From Zerene cesonia (lineage: Eukaryota; Arthropoda; Insecta; Lepidoptera; Pieridae): a stretch of DNA of 64,000 nt. Under the pieces are notes generated by a model that did not search any database, was not told where the DNA came from, and was given only the letters and a program-made list of their open reading frames with translations. The translations under genes and the position numbers were made by a program. The DNA lies in contig NC_052121.1 in NCBI RefSeq assembly GCF_012273895.1, positions 9,217,475 to 9,281,474 of the forward strand, in the 5' to 3' direction. Numbering within the stretch: position 1 is the first letter of the stretch; each line of letters opens with the position of its first letter. Positions 45,706-54,729 of this stretch are shown one piece after another.

Positions 45706-46323
45706 TTTTTTTTTATATTAAATAGGCAGACGTTTGACCGCTATCCTACCTGATGTTAAGCAGGGATGCGATCTATAAATGGGCACACCTGCCTAGGAGA
45801 AGCCTATTCACTCTGGACTTGAAGACTTGTAAATTGTAGTGATCCGGGAACACCGACGGTGGAAGAGAGTTCCATTCCTTCGTAGTTCGGATAAGAAATG
45901 AATTCGCATAACGCTATGTGCGTACATGAGGAATGTCGATTGTGAAGGGATAGAATCCTATTCCCCGCCTGGATGAACGGTGAAGAAAAGGTGAGGGTGG
46001 TACAAGATGGTGGAGTTCGTGTGCACATCGACCGACATGAATTCTGTAGAATTCAGATAGGCCACTTGCCGGCGGTGGTCAAGGTTTTGCAGGCCACGAT
46101 GCGTTATCGAGGGGTCACAGATGATTCTGCAAGCCCGTTTCTCTATGGAGTCCAAAGCAGTTAGGTGAGTTTTGGCGGAACCCGCCCAGAGATGACTACA
46201 ATACCCCACACACGACCGCACTTGAGCTTGGTAGAGTCTAAGAAGCTGTGCTGGTGTAAAGAAATGTCTTACTTTTACCAGTATGCCAAGGTTTTTTGCA
46301 GCTATTTGGGCCTTGGACTCGAT
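45706..46323 (-). mobile_element. 5'-truncated LINE nested in a Helitron
   Basis: The minus strand carries the end of the reverse transcriptase protein, a 3' UTR ending 'gtctgcctatttaatat' and an A run (complement of 45706-45714). The 3' UTR matches the LINE end at 40.8 kb. A short 'tgtg' is found on both sides as a possible target duplication. The insertion is truncated at its 5' end. Confidence 0.8.
45804..46321 (-). pseudogene. LINE reverse transcriptase C-terminal remnant, frameshifted
   Basis: Reading down from 46321 on the minus strand: 'ESKAQIAAKNLGILVKVRHF', 'QVRSCVGYCSHLWAGSAK', 'ALDSIEKRACRIICDPSI' and on to a stop at 45958. This is the C-terminal region that follows the reverse transcriptase domain of insect non-LTR elements of the CR1/jockey group (family knowledge; exact clade not decided). 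The reading frame then shifts: 'GNRILSLHNRHSSCTHIAL' to '...QVQSE' and a stop (down to 45804) continues the protein in another phase. The catalytic YxDD region lies upstream of the truncation and is absent, so it is non-functional. Confidence 0.75.
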
Positions 46324-46450
46324 TGTGTTATTCCAGTTGTCCAGTTATCTACGTATCAATTTCATTACAATCGGTTCAGTAGTTTTACGTCAAAGAGTAA
46401 CAAACACACAAACATCCTTACAAACTTTCGCATTTATAATATTGGTAGGA

Positions 46451-47194
46451 TAGTAGGATTAGTATGTAACCTACTGAGAACTGGCTGTTATTTCAGACTA
46501 AGTGAGCCTATTCTTTAATTCCTCCTGCTTTTTTAAGTTGGTTAAATATGTTCCTTCCTCCATTGATGCTGGTTTCATATATTAAATCAATATATTTTTG
46601 AGTTAAATCATGTACTAAATTACAAATACTTCTTCCCTGTACTGATAGATAGATATTCAAACATAGCAGGCGCCAGTATCAGTCCAATCGATTACACAAC
46701 ACGGACATACAGACATCCGAACTGTTTATCGTCTGTAAATCAGCGTTTAAACGATCGTTTTATTTCTGAACGATTGCGCGTTTGCATTGTAAACAACGTT
46801 TTAATTTGTGTTTTACGTGTTTTCGAGTGCTGCACGTGAAATAATCTTGAAATTAAATAAATACTGTTAGCTTTGGATGGTAGCACGCGTGTTATTAATT
46901 TGTAACACATTTTTCATTAATTATTTTATTGAAACTGCAACCAAACGGTGAAGGAATGAAGAATTAAGTGGAAATTAATAAAAAGGCATCTGGAATATAA
47001 AAATCTGGCCTCAAGGGCAACTCAAGGGCAAGTATTTACGTGGTGTATAATGAGAATATGATTCGTACAATATAGTTTTGTAGTTAGAAAGCAAACGCAT
47101 TCCAAGTGGTTTTGTGTTTTGTATTTAAAGTGTGTTATTCTAACCTAGAAATAATTCAATATCTATTTCATAGCAATTGACAGTCATGAAACGA
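46451..47194. other. Mostly single-copy DNA
   Basis: No repeat recognised. 46670-46900 is somewhat less AT-rich, with an initiator-like 'tcagt' at 46679, but no transcript structure could be supported. Confidence 0.35.
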
Positions 47195-47305
47195 TGGCCG
47201 GCAAAGCACTTGTAACTCTAGTGTTGCAAGTGTTTATGGGCGGTTGTGACCACTTAACATCAGGTGGCCCACCTGCTCCTTTGCTTGCCCTGCCATAAAA
47301 AAAAG
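47195..47305 (-). repeat. Dispersed repeat family M fragment with A-rich end
   Basis: 'gcaaagcacttgtaactc', 'tatgggcggttgtgaccac', 'ttaacatcaggtggcccacc' and 'gccataaaaaaaag' form a recognisable lepidopteran repeat end. It corresponds in reverse to the fragment at 19.39 kb. Confidence 0.55.
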
Positions 47306-47797
47306 ATTATGTTTCATTTCCAGCACTTAGCAATTCTAGCAGTAACTGTACTAAAAATAAATCTACACGTGTCGAAGTGTAGGTTGCGTGGATCACTGCA
47401 TACCATTGTAAACGCTAGAATTTCCGGCATCGGCCATCAATAAACTAATAAACCTGTCATTTTGACGTGACGCTCGGCATTGCGCACGCGCCAGAGGTCC
47501 ACCAGAGCGCCACGCGTTTTGTTCTTGACGCATATTTTTGTCAGTTTCGACGTGTTTCTCAGAACGAATATTTCGTCATATAAAAAATAGAAGAAATTTC
47601 GAAGATGACGTGAATGAAAATAAAAATAATAAGGAGTATTTAATATAAAAAGCATATTAAAATATAACATGTAAACGTTCTGTCTATATCTCAATTCCCC
47701 TACCAATATTACTTACATTAAAATTACGTTATTCAAGTGCTAAATATTATTTGTAAATTGAAACTATTTCACCAACAAATACTAAATAATTGAAACG
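47306..47797. other. Spacer with a GC-rich patch
   Basis: 47460-47525 is GC-rich ('cattgcgcacgcgccagagg') inside AT-rich DNA. The 89-codon minus frame over it shows no domain. It could be regulatory DNA or an old element. Confidence 0.3.
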
Positions 47798-48006
47798 TCC
47801 TACTAATATTATAATGCGAATGTTTGTGAGGGTGGATGTATGTGTATGTATGTTTGTTAATATTTCACGCAAAAACTACTGAACCGATTGCCATGAAATT
47901 TGATACGTAGACAGCTGGACAACTGAAATTACATATAAGTAACTTTTTATCCCGATATTCCTACGTAATCCAGACTTACGCGGGTGAAACCGCGGGGCGT
48001 AGCTAG
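47798..48006 (+). mobile_element. Non-autonomous Helitron, family A, intact ends
   Basis: 'tcctactaatattataatgc' to 'ggggcgtagctag' followed by T, with the perfect CGCGG/CCGCG hairpin. Confidence 0.9.
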
Positions 48007-48600
48007 TATCATTATAAATTTAAACAATTTAACTAACAAATATTACTTAACGGAAAACGTTTTTTATAATAACAGTAAAAAACATTCTATTGTATTCTAA
48101 CTCATCTATTATTAAATCAGCCACAAAATTATTATAATAACAGTCCACTTTGCCCACAACATAGCAACAAAAACCTTATATTTGTATGAAAAACGATGTG
48201 AAATGAAAACTCGTAAAATAGTCCAATTGACAATTTCCGTCGGATAACTACATCCGCGAGCTTCTGTCGTGTCTTGCGATAAAATATCTTCCAGCGTGTA
48301 TACAGTAACTTTATTGGCAACTATATTTATGGGAAATTTGAAATATCAGTTTCTCTTACATATATTTTTTTTTTCACACTCTTTAGGTTATAGATATTTA
48401 TACAAAGACTTATCCTTGTAGTTTATATTTAATTGTATTATTTACAATGACTTATGCATGTAGTTTATATTTAATAGTATTATTTTTTTTGCACTCTAAT
48501 ATTGCACCTCTAGTCTTGAATTATTATCCCATCCATTTCGTAATACAACGGATTATGAAAGTTATAAAAAACAATTTATGATTGCGCTCTATAAATAATT
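48007..48600. other. No feature recognised
   Basis: AT-rich; a 'tgtagtttatatttaat' segment is repeated at 48416 and 48455 as a short local duplication. Confidence 0.4.
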
Positions 48601-48604
48601 ATAA

Positions 48605-48745
48605 TACACTGTCTGTTTTTTATCTCTTTTACGCCTAAACCACTGAACCGATTTGGATGAAATTTGGTACAAAGATAGTTTGAGACCTAGGAAATGTAAG
48701 ATTATTATCCTGGAAATCCCCATCCCATCTTCATATATTAATTGT
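48605..48745 (+). repeat. Helitron-like family E element
   Basis: 'ttttacgcctaaaccactg', 'aaccgatttggatgaaattt', 'gatagtttgagacctagg' and 'tcctggaaatccccatccc' match the family E layout at 41.6 kb. Ends are not preserved. Confidence 0.55.
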
Positions 48746-49171
48746 ATTGCAAAATGAATATATCATATTGCTTAGAATTATACGTAAATATGAAACATAG
48801 AACACTTTCACATTAATTTCCAAACATATTTATTTGGTTATTGATATATTTAACATTCCACGTGTTAACCTTTCGTTTATTGTTGGCAGAGAGAATTGGC
48901 GCATTCGCTGAGTCAAGTGCATTGCCAGGGTCGCTTGTAATCTTTGATAATCTTAGTTACAAGGTCAACTGTTCAGATGGAATGAAATTCATCAGTTATT
49001 CATTTAGTCTGTTTAGGTATTTAATTTTGATCTTTCAATTATTTAGAGTTTTAACTGTGTGTTTATAGAACTGTTGTTAATACTTAAATATTGCATAGAC
49101 AACAAGGCTGCCATTACCATAGATTATTATTCTTTTTTTTCAATTTGTTTTTTTTTTATATCGAATATGCG
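48746..49171. other. No feature recognised
   Basis: The 75-codon frame at 48841-49068 has no domain or splice context that I can support. Confidence 0.4.
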
Positions 49172-49492
49172 AATGATTATGTGGAAGTCGAGCACGCATT
49201 GGGACAGCTCGCACCGAGGAAGTATCACCTGGGGGTGAAATAGCATACTGCTGTGTTTCGTTCGGTGAGTGGGAACCGGAGGCCCACATCCTTTTCCTTA
49301 CCCTGCCCAGTCCTTTCCTTTATTCCTCTCATCAATCCTTTCTTAATCCCTTCCCATTAGAAGTCGGCAATCAATTTGTAGAGGCGTAAGGTCTGCAATT
49401 GACCTTACGCCTCTCTAAATGTTCATGGGCGGTGGTAGCGCTTACAACCAGGCGACCCACCAGCTACCATTACCGACGATGCCATAAAAAAG
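49172..49492 (-). repeat. Dispersed repeat family L, full-length inverted copy with hairpin
   Basis: 'gaagtcgagcacgcattggg', 'cagctcgcaccgaggaagta', 'ggggtgaaatagcatactgc', 'gttcggtgagtgggaaccg' and 'ttcatgggcggtggtagcgc' match family L in reverse, ending 'gatgccataaaaaaga'. A perfect 14-bp hairpin ('agaggcgtaaggtc' and its complement, 7-nt loop) sits at 49380-49414. Confidence 0.75.
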
Positions 49493-50641
49493 ATGAAAAA
49501 TAATGGATAAACCTCTTTCGTCAAACAATAACACAACATGTAAAATTATTATTTTGTAATTCACGATAAGGTATTACAATAACGTATTCAATTGTAATAC
49601 TTTTAAACCCAGTTGCACAATGTGAACTTGGCCCATGACTTATAATTAAAACGTGTTAATAATTATTCATGGCCTAGTTACATCACGTATTATTCAAATT
49701 AACTTGAAATTAACAATAATATGGAAATTTTATTAAAAACCAATGATGACTTCCTGCATCATCTACGTTTTAAATTTAACGTCATTATCTCTTTGATTTT
49801 AAGAGTCGAATTTTGAATATTCTCTTTGCATTCTTTAATGAGACTTCAAGTTTTGATTTCGCAAAAATGTATTTCTCCAAGTATTTATATTTAAAAATAT
49901 ACCAGTCTGTCTCTATAGTGAGTCTCATCAAAGTCATTATACATACATGTATACTTTGGGATTCATAATCTGAGTGGGTACGAATAAATGTATCTCTCAA
50001 ATCACTCTTATCATGCAATCCTCATACTTATGGACCCACAATAAAACCTTTTCTACGGAGCGGCAGTTCAACATACATTCGTCCTTACTTCCAACTGTAT
50101 ATACACAATTTCAGAAGAATAGATAAGATAAAAAGGTTGGAACTATCACAATGATTTCCCCAACGATTGCCCAAAACGTCTAAACACTTCAAATAGCATC
50201 TGGGTGCTATTTAGCTAGTATCTCCTTGAGAACATTTTTTTGAATGGTTGATATGTAACCATTATAGCAAAAAGAATGATCCAGTAACAAGTAATGTGAT
50301 AATGAATACTTTTACTCCCTAGTGGTGAATTAAAGGTTTGTAGTAGATTATAGCATATTTTTTTACTTGCCCTTCCGGTAGGGATGAATGTGGCCTGTTT
50401 GATCATAGGTCTTTTATCTGTTTTCGTTTAATAATTTAATAATTGTAATTATAATAATTTATGAAACGAACGTTCCCAAGAACGACGAAGGTTGTCCATT
50501 CGACATAGCTTTTTGGCTCTGTTATTCGAGAACTGTGGGTTTGAACCGATTGAATGATTTGTGATGAATTTTTTGTATTTGATAGAAAATTGTTGTCATT
50601 TGGTCCCGTTTTAGAATTTGGAGTTGTGCTCCCCTACCCAG
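49493..50641. other. 1.1 kb AT-rich DNA, nothing recognised
   Basis: Minus frames at 49785-50018 and 50215-50406 have no domains. Confidence 0.4.
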
Positions 50642-50657
50642 AAACGTCTGTGACCTT

Positions 50658-50861
50658 AGTATTTTCTAGTGTTTGATTTTACACGAGTATTATACATTTC
50701 GAAATTAAATACTTTTAAACGGATTTTAAACGCGATGTATTCATTGTAATATTAACCCGACGTTTCAAACACTTTACAGCGAGCGGACTAGGAAACAGTC
50801 TATAATATCTAAAATAATGAATAAATCGCGTTTAAAATCCATTTAAAAGACTTTAATTTCT
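50658..50861 (-). mobile_element. Foldback retroposon family K, copy 4, with 16-bp target duplication
   Basis: 'agtattttctagtgtttgat' and the tail 'gagtattatacattt' come first, then arm 'ggattttaaacgcgatgtat', core 'cccgacgtttcaaacac' and 'ttacagcgagcgg', and closing arm 'aataaatcgcgtttaaaatc' to 'aatttct'. 'aaacgtctgtgacctt' flanks it exactly at 50642-50657 and 50862-50877. The core faces the opposite way, relative to the tail, from copies 1, 2 and 3. Confidence 0.9.
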
Positions 50862-50877
50862 AAACGTCTGTGACCTT

Positions 50878-51320
50878 TTTTGCAGAAAAAAATTAAAAAT
50901 ATCTTAAACATGCAAGTCATGATTTTGCACGACTCCCTTGCAGGATTGCTAATCTACAATGTGAAATGCATCTGCCTCAAACCCTGCAAGGGGACATACA
51001 TCCTCTCACTATATATGTTTTTATTTGAACACTATTTACTACGACAGTTTGATTGAATAAAATAATGTTCTAATGCAAGAGTATCTCTATATTTAAGCCA
51101 TTAACAAAATCTAACCACATAGGCTAGAGTTTGTGAATGACGTAACTTCCTCGTTTGAACTATACATACGTTACGAAAACGATGCGAAACTTACAAAATA
51201 CAGACTCACAATCCTCTCACATTATTAACATATAGTCATTTTGTCTATAGATTGAACATACACGATTTAAACATGTGTGTGGAAGAGACCTATAAAGAAA
51301 ACTAAGAGAAGTATTCTTCA
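50878..51320. other. No feature recognised
   Basis: AT-rich spacer. Confidence 0.4.
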
Positions 51321-51524
51321 CTAGCTGTGCCCCGCGGTTTCACCCGCGTAAGTCCGTATCCCGTAGGAATATCGGAATAAAAAGTTGCCTATATGTTATT
51401 CCAGTTATCCAGCTGTCTACGTACCAAATTTTATTGCAATTGGTTCAGTAGTTTTTACGTGAAAGAGTAACAAACATCCATACATCCATACTTACAAACT
51501 TTCGCTTTTATAATATTAATAGGA
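51321..51524 (-). mobile_element. Non-autonomous Helitron, family A, intact ends
   Basis: In plus view: 'ctagctgtgccccgcggttt', 'cacccgcgtaagtccgtatc' through to 'ataatattaatagga' before T. The hairpin is intact. It is followed 64 bp later by another copy in the same orientation. Confidence 0.9.
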
Positions 51525-51588
51525 TTAGAATATCTACACATTTTACAATCTTCCAATCAAAATAATCTACTAAAGCTATTATGGAAAA

Positions 51589-51776
51589 CTAGGTGCGCCC
51601 TAACTAAGTCCGTATCCCGTAGGAATATCGGGATAAAAAGTTGTCTATATGTTATTCCAGTTGTCCAACTGTCTACATACCAAATTTCATTGCAATCGGT
51701 TCAGTAGTTTTTGCGTGAAAGAGCAACAAACACACACAGATCCTTACAAACCGTCGCATTTATAATATTAGTAGGA
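51589..51776 (-). mobile_element. Non-autonomous Helitron, family A, terminal hairpin deleted
   Basis: CTAG at 51589-51592 is followed by 'gtgcgccctaactaagtccg', so the CGCGG...CCGCG hairpin normally between 'gcgcccc' and 'taagtccg' is missing. The rest is typical and ends 'ataatattagtagga' before T. Confidence 0.85.
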
Positions 51777-52174
51777 TAGCTAAAGACTACAAGTCTTGGC
51801 GAAGGGGACAACAGCTGACAATCAAAATACCTCAAACAAGATAAGCTACAGCGTATACAATTAAACAAGTAATGAAATCAAGTGATATCAACCTCACATC
51901 GATTACCTAACGAACCGGTGCGGGAATATGATCAAGATATTACATTCTAGATATTAGGTATCTGATATTAAGTATTTGCATACGCCTGCTTTACGGCTCT
52001 CTTGTTGTATTATTTTGATGTCGCAACACCGCCGGTATTGGATAGAACTGCCATTTTATAAGATTAGTGTTGCCACATTGGGCCCACGCATTTTTTAAAT
52101 ATAGTGTTGTTTGTGGTTTAGTTTGTGCATTAAGATAAATTAGTCAAACACTATATGAAACATTTTTAAGCCTT
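51777..52174. other. No feature recognised
   Basis: About 400 bp without recognised repeats. Confidence 0.4.
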
Positions 52175-52385
52175 GAGAAATTTTGAAAGAATAGAAAAAA
52201 TTCGGTCACAAGGCAGGATTCGAACCTGCGTTTCTTGCCTAACCGTAGCAACGCCTAGCCTCTCGGCCACCCGTGATCCTGCCACAGTAATCGAATTTCT
52301 TCTACTCTTTCGGTTTCATGTGCCTAAGGGGCACCCCACGCCATCTATTGAGATCGAATTTTTTTCTATTCTTTCAAAATTTCTC
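52175..52385. mobile_element. Small inverted-repeat element carrying a tRNA-like gene
   Basis: Terminal inverted repeats of about 30 bp: 52175-52204 ('gagaaattttgaaagaatag' then 'aaaaaattcg') and 52355-52385 (exact complement apart from one extra T). Inside are a tRNA-like cloverleaf (52206-52276, minus), an extra partial copy of the right repeat at 52291-52314 ('cgaatttcttctactctttc') and a small hairpin 'gtgcctaaggggcac'. About 210 bp long with no coding capacity, so it resembles a MITE that has a tRNA-like segment as cargo. A flanking target duplication could not be identified with confidence. Confidence 0.7.
52206..52276 (-). tRNA. tRNA-like sequence, complete cloverleaf, probably not a functional tRNA gene
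   Basis: On the minus strand: acceptor TCACGGG pairs with CTTGTGA (two G-T pairs), linker TG, a 3-bp D stem GCC/GGC with loop 'gagaggcta', a 5-bp anticodon stem TTGCT/GGCAA with a 7-nt loop 'acggtta', variable loop 'gaaac', and a 5-bp T stem GCAGG/CCTGC with loop 'ttcgaat'. All arms are present in 71 nt. The anticodon would be GGT (threonine), but position 33 is C where T is nearly universal. The head 'tggccgagaggctaggcg' and 'ggttcgaatcc' are good RNA polymerase III A and B boxes. The inverted-repeat setting makes a mobile pseudo-tRNA more likely than a housekeeping gene. Confidence 0.5.
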
Positions 52386-52484
52386 ATTTATAAAAGCATT
52401 TCAATGCTATAAAACTAAAAATTAAATTTTTAAGCTTTTTTATATAACGTATTGTTGTTATAAATAAAAGTACATACCAACTAG

Positions 52485-52541
52485 CATTCCACTCACAGCT
52501 TCGCTCGCGTAATCAGAGGAATTTCCAACAGGATTGAGATG
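52485..52541 (-). repeat. CTAG-ended element end, interrupted by a family K insertion
   Basis: 'ctagcattccactcacagc' and 'ttcgctcgcgtaatcag' form a CTAG terminus. The sequence breaks at 52541 where the family K element inserts, and resumes after 52700. Confidence 0.45.
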
Positions 52542-52688
52542 GAAATTAAAAACTTTACAGCGAGCGTGGTCACGGGGAGACAGTGTTCGAAACGTCGGGT
52601 TAATAATATAATAAATAAATCGCGTTTAAAATCCGTTGAAAAGTTTTTAATTTCTAAATGTATAATACTCGCGTGAAACCAAATACAT
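52542..52688 (+). mobile_element. Foldback retroposon family K, copy 5, with 12-bp target duplication
   Basis: Short left arm 'gaaattaaaaacttt', core 'acagcgagcgtggtcacgg' and 'ggagacagtgttcgaaacg', right arm 'aaatcgcgtttaaaatccg' and 'aaaagtttttaatttct', and tail 'aaatgtataatactcgcg'. 'aggattgagatg' flanks it at 52530-52541 and 52689-52700. It shows the core joined to the right-hand 'gttcgaaacgtcgggtt' half, so the full core is itself an inverted structure. Confidence 0.85.
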
Positions 52689-52700
52689 AGGATTGAGATG

Positions 52701-53581
52701 TTTCACTGCTATATAGTTGTTTATATTACTCTCTAGCCTCTGTACTATCCATAGACGAAAAATTATAGCATATCATAGCTCCGTTGCGAAGTTATAGATA
52801 CTCAAACGAAAACACACTTTTACAACTATAGCATTCAGTAAAGACACGTATTGTGGGTTTTCGTTGATCGAATTTGGGAAATTTTAATATAGATACTGTG
52901 ATAAATATATTTAATTTACCGTTAAAACAATCTAGAAGCTTTAGATTGGGATTAAATTATTTTAAATGTATAACATCAATACATAAATTCGAACATGTTA
53001 AAGTATTTATTTTGCATAACGAAAACTTGTCGGACACGAAATAATAATTCTTTTAAAAGAATCTTAACTCCTGTTAGCTAATTGAATCTAATACGTTTTT
53101 CCGGTTTTATGCGGTAATATCTTAATGATATTAATTCAAATTGATTATAAGTGTATTTTGAAAAACCAGTCTTAGATTAAGTAGAATATACGTATAGACA
53201 GAACATTGGAATGTTATATTTCATGGGCCTTAGCATGCGTTTCACAAAGGATGCAATTTTATATAATTTTTTGGTTTAAGATTTTTTTTGTAAAATTGTC
53301 CTAAATCCATTTCAATGTCATGAAATTTGATTAATTTCATTTTGCTGTTTAAAAAAAATTGTTCTAAATTTGATTTTTTTTTAATTTCCGGGAAAAAGCA
53401 ATAAAATCCAAGAAGACAATTCCACTTCTTTGACGGCTTCAATTTCTGTTCAGTTAATAACAATAACATCTTATCTGTAGGTACTTATTATGGATAGTTA
53501 GTATGCTCTATGGAAAGCTTATCGATATCAAGATTTCCGTATTAAATTCGATAAATGAAAGATCACAGAGCATTGTCACTT
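52701..53581. other. No feature recognised
   Basis: AT-rich DNA. The 75-codon minus frame at 53242-53469 is lysine-rich by composition only. Confidence 0.4.
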
Positions 53582-53654
53582 TAGTCCAAGAAAATGGGTA
53601 GGGTAAATGCGAATTTGAGATTAAAACTTGAATTTTTGATATAATTTACTTTGA
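53582..53654 (+). repeat. Left arm of a perfect 73-bp inverted repeat bordering the gap
   Basis: From 'tagtccaagaaaatgggtag' to 'ataatttactttga' this is the exact complement of 54657-54729. The arm stops only because the assembly does. Confidence 0.95.
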
Positions 53655-54654
53655 NNNNNNNNNNNNNNNNNNNNNNNNNNNNNNNNNNNNNNNNNNNNNN
53701 NNNNNNNNNNNNNNNNNNNNNNNNNNNNNNNNNNNNNNNNNNNNNNNNNNNNNNNNNNNNNNNNNNNNNNNNNNNNNNNNNNNNNNNNNNNNNNNNNNNN
53801 NNNNNNNNNNNNNNNNNNNNNNNNNNNNNNNNNNNNNNNNNNNNNNNNNNNNNNNNNNNNNNNNNNNNNNNNNNNNNNNNNNNNNNNNNNNNNNNNNNNN
53901 NNNNNNNNNNNNNNNNNNNNNNNNNNNNNNNNNNNNNNNNNNNNNNNNNNNNNNNNNNNNNNNNNNNNNNNNNNNNNNNNNNNNNNNNNNNNNNNNNNNN
54001 NNNNNNNNNNNNNNNNNNNNNNNNNNNNNNNNNNNNNNNNNNNNNNNNNNNNNNNNNNNNNNNNNNNNNNNNNNNNNNNNNNNNNNNNNNNNNNNNNNNN
54101 NNNNNNNNNNNNNNNNNNNNNNNNNNNNNNNNNNNNNNNNNNNNNNNNNNNNNNNNNNNNNNNNNNNNNNNNNNNNNNNNNNNNNNNNNNNNNNNNNNNN
54201 NNNNNNNNNNNNNNNNNNNNNNNNNNNNNNNNNNNNNNNNNNNNNNNNNNNNNNNNNNNNNNNNNNNNNNNNNNNNNNNNNNNNNNNNNNNNNNNNNNNN
54301 NNNNNNNNNNNNNNNNNNNNNNNNNNNNNNNNNNNNNNNNNNNNNNNNNNNNNNNNNNNNNNNNNNNNNNNNNNNNNNNNNNNNNNNNNNNNNNNNNNNN
54401 NNNNNNNNNNNNNNNNNNNNNNNNNNNNNNNNNNNNNNNNNNNNNNNNNNNNNNNNNNNNNNNNNNNNNNNNNNNNNNNNNNNNNNNNNNNNNNNNNNNN
54501 NNNNNNNNNNNNNNNNNNNNNNNNNNNNNNNNNNNNNNNNNNNNNNNNNNNNNNNNNNNNNNNNNNNNNNNNNNNNNNNNNNNNNNNNNNNNNNNNNNNN
54601 NNNNNNNNNNNNNNNNNNNNNNNNNNNNNNNNNNNNNNNNNNNNNNNNNNNNNN
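53655..54654. other. Assembly gap, exactly 1000 N
   Basis: The round length suggests a placeholder, so the true size is unknown. Frames reported across it consist of unknown residues and are meaningless. Confidence 0.99.
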
Positions 54655-54656
54655 CC

Positions 54657-54729
54657 TCAAAGTAAATTATATCAAAAATTCAAGTTTTAATCTCAAATTC
54701 GCATTTACCCTACCCATTTTCTTGGACTA
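54657..54729 (-). repeat. Right arm of the gap-bordering inverted repeat
   Basis: Exact complement of 53582-53654, ending 'cccattttcttggacta'. TA lies at both outer edges, compatible with a TA target duplication of the Tc1/mariner kind around termini beginning 'gtccaagaaaatggg'. Confidence 0.95.

Larger units (their letters stand above)
45634..46450 (-). mobile_element. Non-autonomous Helitron, family A, split by a LINE
   Basis: The left part (45634-45705) has the 3' terminus 'ctgcgccccgcggtttcgtc' and 'ggaataaaaagttgac'. The right part (46324-46450) resumes at 'ttattccagttgtccag' and ends 'ataatattggtagga'. Removing the LINE between them restores the usual family A order, so the LINE is younger. 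Confidence 0.85.

Noticed and set aside
46165..46518. 117-codon plus-strand frame
   Set aside because: It is antisense to the LINE reverse transcriptase remnant and then crosses into the Helitron.
46679..46720. Initiator-like TCAGT with a downstream GGACA
   Set aside because: The spacing is wrong for a downstream promoter element and no transcript or exon could be linked.
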